Positions 51,618 to 58,902 of a stretch of 64,000 nucleotides of DNA are shown piece by piece. The position numbers and the translations under genes are program-made. The notes beneath the pieces are model-generated. The model did not search any database. It was not told the DNA's origin and saw nothing but the letters and a program-made list of their open reading frames with translations. The stretch comes from a virus. The first letter of the stretch is position 1, and every line of letters starts with the position of its first letter. Location: positions 62,001-126,000 of the IMG/VR virus record IMGVR_UViG_3300045131_002929. One strand, 5' to 3'.

Positions 51618-51635
51618 AGAAAGCAGGAACTCGAA

Positions 51636-51968
51636 ATGTCAAACTGGAACATGAGGCGGGCGGCTTATCTGACCGGTTATATGAGCGGCGGAATGAGCAA
51701 GCAGGCCGATAACGCGAAGACGATGACAAACCTCGAGGAGATGGGCACCTCAGTATCAGGCAAGGCCCTGGGTGCCGTGCAGGGCATCGACGAGCAGCAG
51801 CTCGCCAAGCTGGTCATGGCGATCGTCGGGGCGGGCGGCGGAAAACTCGCGTCCAACTACCTTATGCCTAAGTTCATCCAGGACAGCCCCTACGGCGGGA
51901 TCGCCGACCTCGCCGCTGTCGGCGGCGGCGGGCTGGCCGGATACATGGCGGCAGGAAACAAAGCCTAA
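51636..51968 (+). CDS. Virion-type protein with GYxSxxxxKxA tag (110 residues)
   Basis: The start ATG at 51636 is chosen because of AGGA just upstream. The N-terminus MRRAAYLTGYMSGGMSKQAD carries the GYxSxxxxKxA tag seen in two other proteins nearby. The remainder has two hydrophobic Gly/Ala segments (LVMAIVGAGGGKLAS and LAAVGGGGLAGYMAAG). Membrane insertion or dense packing in the virion is suggested. The role of the shared tag is unknown. Confidence 0.5.
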   Translation: MSNWNMRRAAYLTGYMSGGMSKQADNAKTMTNLEEMGTSVSGKALGAVQGIDEQQLAKLVMAIVGAGGGKLASNYLMPKFIQDSPYGGIADLAAVGGGGLAGYMAAGNKA

Positions 51969-51988
51969 GAAAAAAAGAGGACCGGCAT

Positions 51989-53161
51989 ATGATGACCGAC
52001 TTCGAGAAAGCGGCGTTCTACGCCGGCTATACCTCCGGCGGGCTGCGCAAGACGGCTGCCGGAAGTTCTACCAACACCGATGCGGCCGACGCGCCGGTGA
52101 TAGGCGGTCAGCAGGTCGACGAGGTGAAACAGGCCGGAGCCCCGCCACCGAAGCCTCAGCAGCAGCAGCAGCAGCAGCAGGCCGCCGGCAGTCCCTCTGT
52201 GCCGACGACGGAGGGGCCGTCCTGGCTGGAGCGCAACGGCGAGACCGTCAGCAAGATAGGTGTGCCGCTGCTCGGCGCGTGGCTGACCAACCAACTCTTC
52301 GGCAGCAAAGTGATGTCAGGGGCGGCCGGACTAGGCATCTACAGCATGCTGCCGAGCAACTTCAATTTGTTCGGGAAGGGGTCAAGCGCGCCTGGCGGCA
52401 TTTCAAACGTGGAAAAGGCAGAGCAGATTCAAAAGAGTCAACAGCAGAACACGGCAGCCGTGGGTGGAAATCCTAAAGCCACGACGGCTGATAGGAAAAC
52501 GGCCGCGCGGGCCTCCATGAACAGCGACATAGACGTTCTCAACACCAAGGCTGACACGGTACTGGCTGTTCTTAACGACAAGCAGGTCACACTCCAGGAT
52601 AAAGATGTGGCCGCCAGCAACGGACGCGAGATCAAGGATTTCGTCGAGTCGGCCCTGGCTAACGGGGGCGTTCCAAAGGCTTTCTTTGATCCTGGTAAAT
52701 CTAAAATATGGGCGGCGTACTCGGCTATGTACCCAGGACCAGCTTCCAGTATCCTAAATGCACTGAATAAAAAACAAGGATACATGCCGAATGACCCGAA
52801 TGGGTCGATCACAGGCCAAGGCGATGAGATGCGCTACTCGTCCCGCCCATTCAGAACGTCAACAAAATGGCCTGGTCTATACCGCGATTCGGCCATACAG
52901 GGTTTCCACGGACTTGGTTTGACGAACGGAGACCAGTCTAGCGAGCTTGGCGATCCTGCGCTGCCTTACTGGATCAGGCATACTTTGGGAGGTGCGGCCA
53001 GCGCGGCGGATACAGTAGAGCCGTATATAACAATGACGCACCCGGTAGGATGGGTCAAGGCGGCTCTTCGTGAAAATCCGTTGGATATGAGCAAGCAGAC
53101 TGTTATACCCAACACACAGCTGTACAACTACTTATATCCAGACGCCATAAAGTATAAATAG
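51989..53161 (+). CDS. Virion-type protein with GYxSxxxxKxA tag and poly-Gln
   Basis: This 390-residue protein begins with FEKAAFYAGYTSGGLRKTAA, the shared tag, followed by a linker with eight Gln codons in a row (all CAG, about 52158-52181). A Gly/Ala hydrophobic region (IGVPLLGAWLTNQLFGSKVM) is followed by a more polar 200-residue domain of lower GC content than neighbours. The end is Tyr-rich. It lies two genes upstream of the portal. A role inside the head or at the portal vertex is plausible but unproven. Confidence 0.45.
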   Translation: MMTDFEKAAFYAGYTSGGLRKTAAGSSTNTDAADAPVIGGQQVDEVKQAGAPPPKPQQQQQQQQAAGSPSVPTTEGPSWLERNGETVSKIGVPLLGAWLTNQLFGSKVMSGAAGLGIYSMLPSNFNLFGKGSSAPGGISNVEKAEQIQKSQQQNTAAVGGNPKATTADRKTAARASMNSDIDVLNTKADTVLAVLNDKQVTLQDKDVAASNGREIKDFVESALANGGVPKAFFDPGKSKIWAAYSAMYPGPASSILNALNKKQGYMPNDPNGSITGQGDEMRYSSRPFRTSTKWPGLYRDSAIQGFHGLGLTNGDQSSELGDPALPYWIRHTLGGAASAADTVEPYITMTHPVGWVKAALRENPLDMSKQTVIPNTQLYNYLYPDAIKYK

Positions 53162-53173
53162 AAAGTATCAAGT

Positions 53174-53737
53174 ATGACGCAGTACAGGGGCTTCACGCAG
53201 GTGGCCGGCGACGACTTCTACGCCGAGGATCCGATCAACGGGATGACAGTCATCCCGGCCGAGCACGGCGAGGGCGGCGTGGACACGCCGGACGGGCCGC
53301 GCAGGTACCCTCAAGTCAAAGTCAAGAAGGTGGAGATCGTGGACGGCCAGGACCATGTGGTGGAGGAGGTCAGCGTATGCGGCCCTTCTTTCGCAGATGG
53401 TGGAAAATCGCCGGCCGACCATAGGAAAGCGAAGCAGCCGAAAGGCCGGGCCGCGAAGGCGCAGACCGAGCCCGCGGCCAGGGAGGGCGTCAAGCTCACC
53501 CAGGTGAAGATAATAGGGCCCTTCGGAACGGCCGCGATACCCTGCGAGAGGGTGTTCCAGGATGGGAACATGCTTGTGCTCGTGACGCCGCCCGACGGCG
53601 CGTTCATATCGCCGCCCGCCTCCGACGAGACGGTGATCGTGTCGTGGGCCGGGCGCGAGCTGGAGGCGTACCCTGTGGACGTGGCTTTCCAGGATCCGTC
53701 GGACGGTAGAAGGTTCATGGTTCTCATAACAGGATGA
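53174..53737 (+). CDS. Unknown protein upstream of the portal
   Basis: This 187-residue protein is beta-rich in its N-terminal half (FTQVAGDDFYAEDPINGMTV) with a Lys-rich linker (KAKQPKGRAAKAQTEPA). The second half (LVLVTPPDGAFISPPASDET and GRRFMVLITG) looks like a small beta domain. It ends 4 bases before the portal start. No motif indicates function. Association with the portal or head is assumed from position. Confidence 0.4.
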   Translation: MTQYRGFTQVAGDDFYAEDPINGMTVIPAEHGEGGVDTPDGPRRYPQVKVKKVEIVDGQDHVVEEVSVCGPSFADGGKSPADHRKAKQPKGRAAKAQTEPAAREGVKLTQVKIIGPFGTAAIPCERVFQDGNMLVLVTPPDGAFISPPASDETVIVSWAGRELEAYPVDVAFQDPSDGRRFMVLITG

Positions 53738-53741
53738 CAGC

Positions 53742-55550
53742 ATGCCCTCCAATATATTCACGAACGACCTCAGGCTTACCAGCCCCCATTGGCGCGAGTA
53801 CGGCTCCCCTTTCTCTACATACGCAAGAGCTTTATATCCGACGACTTTAGAAGAAGTTTTTAATTGGTCGGAATTTCTGTGGCTTCATAACGGTTTGTAT
53901 TCCAAGGCTTTACAAAGAGCGGTCCGTTATTTCATAACGCAGATCGAGGTCACAGGCGTCCGCGACTACAAGATCCGCCGCAAGTACTCCGACTACCTAT
54001 GCGACAAGCTCGGGATCATGAACATGCTGGCCCAGGTCGGCGACGACCACGTAGCTTACGGCAACGCCTTCGTCTCCATGTTCAAACCTTTCAACCGGAA
54101 CCTGATCTGCCCGAAATGCGGACTGTACCGACCGGCTGAGGTCGTGGACTACAGCTTCACGGGCTTCCAGTTCGTGGCCAAATGCTCCAAGTGCCACGTC
54201 AAAGGCCCGCAGGACGTCAAAGACATCCCGACGTCCACCGACGATCTCAGACTCATCCGCTGGAACCCGCGGTCCATCGAGCTCGAGTACCACTCGCTGT
54301 CCGGCGAGAAGCGCTTCTTCTATGAGCCGCACGCCAAGGTCAAAGGCGCGATCAACAGGGGCGACCGCATCGTGGTTGAGAACACCCCGATGGAGATGCT
54401 CGAGGCGGTCAAGAACAACCAGAAGTTCCTGTTCAACCGAGGCGAGATCTACCACATGGCCAGCGGCGTGCCCGCGTCCTTCGTCGACGACACCGCCGGC
54501 TGGGGCCTGCCGCCCTTCCTGCCCAACTTCGAGCAGGTGGTGCAGCTGCAGATGCTGACTCGGTTCAACGAGGCCATCATGATGGACTACCTCGTGCCGC
54601 TTCGGCTGTTCTCGCCCGGATCGCGCGGCGGCGAGGCCGGCGACCCGCTGATCAACATCGACACAGGCCGTTTCATGCGGTCCATCGAGAACATGGTCAG
54701 GCAGCACCGCAGGGACCCGACGTCCTACCATTCCGTGCCCTACCCGGTGAACTATCAGGCCATCGGCGGCGAGGCCAAGCAGCTCGCGCCGGTGGAGATG
54801 CTCGAATACGCCACCGGCTCCCTGCTCAGCTCCATGGGCATACCGCAGGAGCTGTACAAGGAGTCGCTGGGCGCGGGCGGGCCGCCGATCGGCCTGCGCA
54901 TGTTCGAGCGCAGCTGGACTGGCTTCGCGTCCGATCTGAACCGCTTTCTGGACTGGGTGACCGGCAAATGCGTGGAGCACCTCATGTGGGAGGACGTCCG
55001 CGTGAGGCTCGTCAAGACCTCCATCTACGAGGACGACGAGGTCCGCCAGACCAAGCTGAATCTGCTCGGCGCCAACAAAGTCTCCAACACGACGGCCTTC
55101 ATGGCCTTCAACATCGACTATGAGTACGAGGTCGACAAGATCCTCGACGAGCAGGCCATGTTCGACGAGAAGGTGGCGGAGATGCAGAAGAAACAGCAGG
55201 ACGCGCAGCAGAACATGCAGATGATGGCGACGCCAGGCCCAGCGCCCGCGGCGGGCGGCCCGCCAGCCCAAGGTGGCGGCCCAGGCGGCGCGGCAGCCCC
55301 GGCGGCCCCCTCGCCAGGCGGTGGCGGCGGCACGCTGGAGGACATGGACATGCAGGCGGACCAGACCGCACAGCAGATCATAGCCATGCCTTCTGGACAA
55401 AGGCGCTCCCAGCTGCTAAACTTAAAGAAGACGAACGACGCGCTGCACGCGCTGGTCGTCTCGAAGATACAAGCCTACGAGAACCAGGCCGGCCAGACCG
55501 GCGTCAATATGACCAGGCAGGGGCAGATCCCTGTGGGGCAGCAACAATAA
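53742..55550 (+). CDS. Portal protein
   Basis: This 602-residue protein fits a portal of a large phage. It has a long helical/beta core and a stretch containing YATGSLLSSMGIPQELYKES, typical of the portal region where GIP.ell precedes the stem. The C-terminal Gln/Met/Gly/Ala/Pro-rich tail is disordered. An inserted CPKC/CSKC pair (Cys 123, 126, 148 and 151) makes a zinc-ribbon-like element, an unusual addition. Bases 53812-53944 are markedly AT-rich against a GC-rich gene. The portal forms the dodecameric gate for the terminase. Confidence 0.75.
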   Translation: MPSNIFTNDLRLTSPHWREYGSPFSTYARALYPTTLEEVFNWSEFLWLHNGLYSKALQRAVRYFITQIEVTGVRDYKIRRKYSDYLCDKLGIMNMLAQVGDDHVAYGNAFVSMFKPFNRNLICPKCGLYRPAEVVDYSFTGFQFVAKCSKCHVKGPQDVKDIPTSTDDLRLIRWNPRSIELEYHSLSGEKRFFYEPHAKVKGAINRGDRIVVENTPMEMLEAVKNNQKFLFNRGEIYHMASGVPASFVDDTAGWGLPPFLPNFEQVVQLQMLTRFNEAIMMDYLVPLRLFSPGSRGGEAGDPLINIDTGRFMRSIENMVRQHRRDPTSYHSVPYPVNYQAIGGEAKQLAPVEMLEYATGSLLSSMGIPQELYKESLGAGGPPIGLRMFERSWTGFASDLNRFLDWVTGKCVEHLMWEDVRVRLVKTSIYEDDEVRQTKLNLLGANKVSNTTAFMAFNIDYEYEVDKILDEQAMFDEKVAEMQKKQQDAQQNMQMMATPGPAPAAGGPPAQGGGPGGAAAPAAPSPGGGGGTLEDMDMQADQTAQQIIAMPSGQRRSQLLNLKKTNDALHALVVSKIQAYENQAGQTGVNMTRQGQIPVGQQQ

Positions 55551-55560
55551 GGAGCCTAAA

Positions 55561-56421
55561 ATGGCCGACACATGGACCATGTACAAGCAAGCGTCGCGCG
55601 CGTTGAGCAAAAAAGCCGGGGCCAGCAGGCCGCAGCCGGCCGTCAAGCGGATCGCCAAGTCGGCCGCCGAGTCCGCGGCATGCCCGGCCATCAACAAGAT
55701 CGCCTTCATGGAAGGCTACATGAGCAAGCGCGCCGCATCATTGTTGGACGGGGCCAAAAAGTTTTTTGGTGTGGGCGGCGGCGGGGGCGGTGGCGGCGGG
55801 GGCGGCTTGACACGGGAAGTGGTGAATCAGTATTCCCACTTCGTCGAGCCGAGCACGTTAGATGCCCTCAAAGTTTTGAAAAAGGCTAGGATACAAGCAG
55901 TAGGCGATCCAGCGGATACCGCGTTCAAGGTCGCCTACAACAATGCCGACACGCAGACACAGGCTGCATACGACTTACTGTTCCGTAAGTATAAGAATGG
56001 GCTCAGAGCAGAAGACTTAAAAATCGGGCATGCGCTGGGGGAGGGCGAAGGCTTCGAACACCTCAGCGACGCACAGAAAGACGTTGTCTACACGCACAAC
56101 CCAAAGATGGGCGCGAAAAGACCGGCGCATATAAGGGCCCGCGCTATGAACGCGAATCCCCTGGACGCTTTCGGTAAGAAGCACAATATAGATCCTTCTG
56201 ATGATGCGGAGTTGGCTCTGCTTTTCAACACCAACCCCGCCACCCGGATCGAGTACGAAGACATCTTTAAGCAGATGAAAACGGATGACGCCATAGCGGC
56301 GGCCTCGGAGAAGCCGAGCATGCTCGGGCCTTTGGCCATGGGCGCCGGCGTGACCGGCGCAGGCGTGGTCGGCGGCGGCCTGATGTTCGGGGGCGGCAGC
56401 AAGAACGGCGACCTCGCTTAA
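55561..56421 (+). CDS. Virion-type protein with GYxSxxxxKxA tag
   Basis: This 286-residue protein has the tag at about residues 46-58 (INKIAFMEGYMSKRAASL), not at the very start. It is preceded by a basic segment of a kind that could be removed by a prohead protease. A run of Gly (11 in a row, mixed GGC/GGG/GGT codons) follows near residue 74. The C-terminus is a Gly-zipper hydrophobic segment (MLGPLAMGAGVTGAGVVGGG). It follows the portal. It might be an ejected or internal protein. Confidence 0.5.
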   Translation: MADTWTMYKQASRALSKKAGASRPQPAVKRIAKSAAESAACPAINKIAFMEGYMSKRAASLLDGAKKFFGVGGGGGGGGGGGLTREVVNQYSHFVEPSTLDALKVLKKARIQAVGDPADTAFKVAYNNADTQTQAAYDLLFRKYKNGLRAEDLKIGHALGEGEGFEHLSDAQKDVVYTHNPKMGAKRPAHIRARAMNANPLDAFGKKHNIDPSDDAELALLFNTNPATRIEYEDIFKQMKTDDAIAAASEKPSMLGPLAMGAGVTGAGVVGGGLMFGGGSKNGDLA

Positions 56422-56444
56422 AGCTCCGTAGAGAAGTTCCAGCA

Positions 56445-56470
56445 GGGGCCAAGCGCGGCCCCTTTCTTTT
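56445..56470 (+). terminator. Rho-independent terminator after the portal unit
   Basis: GGGGCC, loop AAGCGC, GGCCCC, then TTTCTTTT. It lies between the portal-linked gene and the next unit. Confidence 0.75.
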
Positions 56471-56491
56471 AACTCTTCCCGCGGAACCCCC

Positions 56492-57412
56492 ATGCCAGAC
56501 ATCCCCAAAGACGAAGCGGCGCCCTGGTCGCTCAACTCCGCGCTGAACGCCTGGAACGGAGCCACGGGCAACTCGCCCCTCGTGCAGGGCCTGGCCCTCG
56601 GGCTGCCCACATACTTCCTCACCAAATGGCTAGGGCAGAAAGCCGAGTGGGAGTACGCCCAAAGGGCCGCGGAAGCCATCGACGACCCGGAGGAGCGGGC
56701 CAAGTTCCTGGCGGACTCGTACAACGGCAAGGCCTCCGGCAGGCTGGCCGCCATCTTAGGCTCCGGCGTCGGCCTTTCGCCTCTGCTTTTCAACACAGGC
56801 AACATCGTCAACTCGCTGAAAAGCGACAACCCGCTCGGCAACCTGGGCAAATCCGTGCTATCCTACGCGCCGGTCGACAGCTGGAGCTTCGGCGGCTCTA
56901 AGGCGCCGGCCGCGCCGCCTAAGGAAGGGAAGACCCCGGGCATTGAGAAAAATGAGGCTGAGATCGAGAAGCTGGCCGACTACTACATGCGCGACCCGTA
57001 CCCTACTGAGCGCCGGTCGGCCTCGGACATGACGCTCGGCAGATCGTTCGTCATGCCGATCATCCGCCCGCCGATGTTCCTGCACGAGCAGGACATCCCG
57101 CAGCACAACTCCATGGAGCTGCTGGCGACCCAGCAGCCGGTGCTCGGCGGCCATCTGACGCACACGCTGACGAACGGGCTGGCCAACGCGGAGCCGGGCG
57201 GGTCGGGCATGATCAGCACTTCGGACATATTCCACGGCTTGGTCGGCGCCGGCGTGGGCGCCGCGGCCGGCTGGGGCCTGGCCCATGTCATGGGCACCAT
57301 CTTCGCCCAGCCGCCGGCTTTGAAGAATAAAATGGCCCAGTACGGGGCCATCGGCGGGGCTATACTAAACTCTGGGCTGGTGCCGAAGGCGGCCGGCTAC
57401 CTTCTTAAGTAG
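56492..57412 (+). CDS. Gly/Ala-rich membrane-type virion protein
   Basis: This 306-residue protein has hydrophobic segments at about residues 30-50 (LVQGLALGLPTYFLTKWLG) and 250-275 (LVGAGVGAAAGWGLAHVMG), plus a C-terminal one (GAIGGAILNSGLVPKAAGY). The middle has an acidic/basic mixed helix (EKNEAEIEKLADYYMRDPYP). The pattern resembles the other Gly-zipper genes around the portal. A role in membrane penetration or DNA channel formation is plausible, but not shown. Confidence 0.4.
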   Translation: MPDIPKDEAAPWSLNSALNAWNGATGNSPLVQGLALGLPTYFLTKWLGQKAEWEYAQRAAEAIDDPEERAKFLADSYNGKASGRLAAILGSGVGLSPLLFNTGNIVNSLKSDNPLGNLGKSVLSYAPVDSWSFGGSKAPAAPPKEGKTPGIEKNEAEIEKLADYYMRDPYPTERRSASDMTLGRSFVMPIIRPPMFLHEQDIPQHNSMELLATQQPVLGGHLTHTLTNGLANAEPGGSGMISTSDIFHGLVGAGVGAAAGWGLAHVMGTIFAQPPALKNKMAQYGAIGGAILNSGLVPKAAGYLLK

Positions 57413-57430
57413 GCCGGCTCGGACCGGCCT
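57411..57430 (+). other. GC-rich hairpin at operon junction
   Basis: AGGCCGG, loop CTCGGA, CCGGCCT overlaps the stop of the preceding gene. It has no T-run, so it is probably not a terminator by itself. It may protect the upstream transcript end. Confidence 0.4.
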
Positions 57431-57483
57431 GCGGGCAATCAACAGACGCGCGTCTCGGCGTGTCGGAAAGGCGGCTGATCGAA

Positions 57484-57714
57484 ATGGCTGACGTGAACGC
57501 ATTAAACAGAGTGCTGCTGCCTACTGCGGTGGGCTCGCTGGCGGGGTACGGAGTCGGCTCCATGGACGCGCCGACGTCCGAGGACGTCAAGATCGCGCTT
57601 ACCGAGCACAGCCGCAAGCGCATAGAGGAGGCGATGGACTCGCTGGTCAGGACGCGCAGGGTCGAGGAGCTCAAACGAAAGGTGCTAGGCGATGGCCAGA
57701 CCCTCAGGCTTTGA
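57484..57714 (+). CDS. Small helical protein
   Basis: This 76-residue protein starts at 57484 with AAGGCGG upstream; a GTG 24 bases earlier could also be used. It is helical, with a Gly-containing segment (LLPTAVGSLAGYGVGSMDAP) followed by a charged helix (TEHSRKRIEEAMDSLVRTRR). It overlaps the next gene by 23 bases. The function is unknown. A short coiled coil suggests oligomerisation or interaction with the following proteins. Confidence 0.5.
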   Translation: MADVNALNRVLLPTAVGSLAGYGVGSMDAPTSEDVKIALTEHSRKRIEEAMDSLVRTRRVEELKRKVLGDGQTLRL

Positions 57715-58015
57715 CGCCAAGTACGGCGCGCAGTGGTTCGACGGGCTGCCTTTCAAAGGCGCCCCCATGGACATAAAGAAAGGCGACCCCGACGACAAGC
57801 AGCCCGTGCTCAAGCGCGACGTGAAGATAAGGCAGTTCGACACCTCCTCGCCCGAGGATATGGCCGCATGGCAGGGCGTGATGCAGCAGGTGGCCGACGG
57901 CCTGTCGGTCGTCTCGTTCGAGGAGAAGCAGTATGTGCCCGAAACCAAATCCTGGCGGGTATTGGTCAGGTGGTTCGAGGAGTACTACACCAACCCGGAG
58001 ACACCCCCGAAATGA
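57692..58015 (+). CDS. Unknown small protein before the polymerase operon end
   Basis: This 107-residue protein has a mixed N-terminus (FDAKYGAQWFDGLPFKGAPM), a basic/acidic middle and a C-terminus containing KSWRVLVRWFEEYYTN. It overlaps both neighbours and is translationally coupled to the next gene through ATGA. No motif was recognised. Its place two genes before the RNA polymerase gives no clear functional clue. Confidence 0.45.
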   Translation: MARPSGFDAKYGAQWFDGLPFKGAPMDIKKGDPDDKQPVLKRDVKIRQFDTSSPEDMAAWQGVMQQVADGLSVVSFEEKQYVPETKSWRVLVRWFEEYYTNPETPPK

Positions 58016-58887
58016 ATCCACTCATAGCAGATCAGGTGGCAGGCGTAGGCCAAGGCCTGCTGGACGCCTCCAAAGCGAACAAAGAATATGTCGACAAGGC
58101 CATAACGGCCGGCGGGCTGTCCGCCCTCGCGTCCGTGCTGATGGGCCTCGCCATGCGGCAGGGCAAGAAGAAGCCGGACCAGGGCAAGAAGCTCAGCGAG
58201 AGCCTGCAGCTCGGCGACCTGTACTCCGATTCGGCCGATCCCGCGGAGGCTATGCGGCGGATATACAAGGCCGGCGGCGAGAAGACCGCCATGGACAAGG
58301 CGGACCTGCTGGTCGGCGGCACCGGGCTGGCCATGGCGTCGGCGGCGCCCGCGGTCATGTTCGCGAACGTCATGAAGCAGCGCAAATCGGAATCCGCGTT
58401 GGACGTCTCCAAGAAAAAGCTGCACGACGCCTTGGCGCGCTACCACCATCTGCTCAAGAAGGAGACGCTGTCGGGCTCCGGGGTCGAGGTGGACGAGCTC
58501 AAGGATAAGGCGCACGCCATAGTCAAAGAGGGGGCCGAGAAGCTGAGCGTGCCGATGGCGACGCTGCTTAGCGGACTCGGAATAGCGGGCGGCGCGGGCG
58601 GTTTCAACATAGCGTACGACCAGGGCGCCAAACGGACGGAAGGCGCGGTGGCCATGAAGAAGATGCGCGAGGCCATCGAAAAGCAGCAGCGGCTGCAGGG
58701 CGCGCCGGCCACGGCGGACGTCGGCATGACGCCCGAGGAGATGATAGCCTACGAGGCCCTGCGCAGGGAGCATTCCGGCAAAGGCCGCAAGGCGCGCGTG
58801 GCCCAGCCCGCCGCGGAGGATCAGCGGAGTTCGGTGTCGGCCAGTCCGGACGACCCCGCCTTGAAGGATTTATTGGCGTCCGTCTAA
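58012..58887 (+). CDS. Membrane-type protein upstream of the RNA polymerase
   Basis: This 291-residue protein has three Gly/Ala-rich hydrophobic segments: ITAGGLSALASVLMGLAM, LVGGTGLAMASAAPAVMFA and LLSGLGIAGGAGGFNIA. A charged coiled-coil region lies between (VSKKKLHDALARYHHLLKKE) and a polar tail follows. It begins in overlap with the previous stop and ends 15 bases before the polymerase start. It is probably a multi-pass membrane or packed internal virion protein. Co-transcription with the RNA polymerase raises the possibility that it travels with the polymerase into the cell (inference). Confidence 0.45.
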   Translation: MNPLIADQVAGVGQGLLDASKANKEYVDKAITAGGLSALASVLMGLAMRQGKKKPDQGKKLSESLQLGDLYSDSADPAEAMRRIYKAGGEKTAMDKADLLVGGTGLAMASAAPAVMFANVMKQRKSESALDVSKKKLHDALARYHHLLKKETLSGSGVEVDELKDKAHAIVKEGAEKLSVPMATLLSGLGIAGGAGGFNIAYDQGAKRTEGAVAMKKMREAIEKQQRLQGAPATADVGMTPEEMIAYEALRREHSGKGRKARVAQPAAEDQRSSVSASPDDPALKDLLASV

Positions 58888-58902
58888 AATAGGTGCTATG
58901 CC

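Noticed and set aside
52158-52181. Eight CAG repeats as a phase-variation switch
   Set aside because: Unit length is three, so slippage would change Gln number but not the frame.
53997-55400. Long reverse-strand frame across the portal
   Set aside because: It is a by-product of GC-rich codon bias; the portal reading is supported by protein features and gene order.
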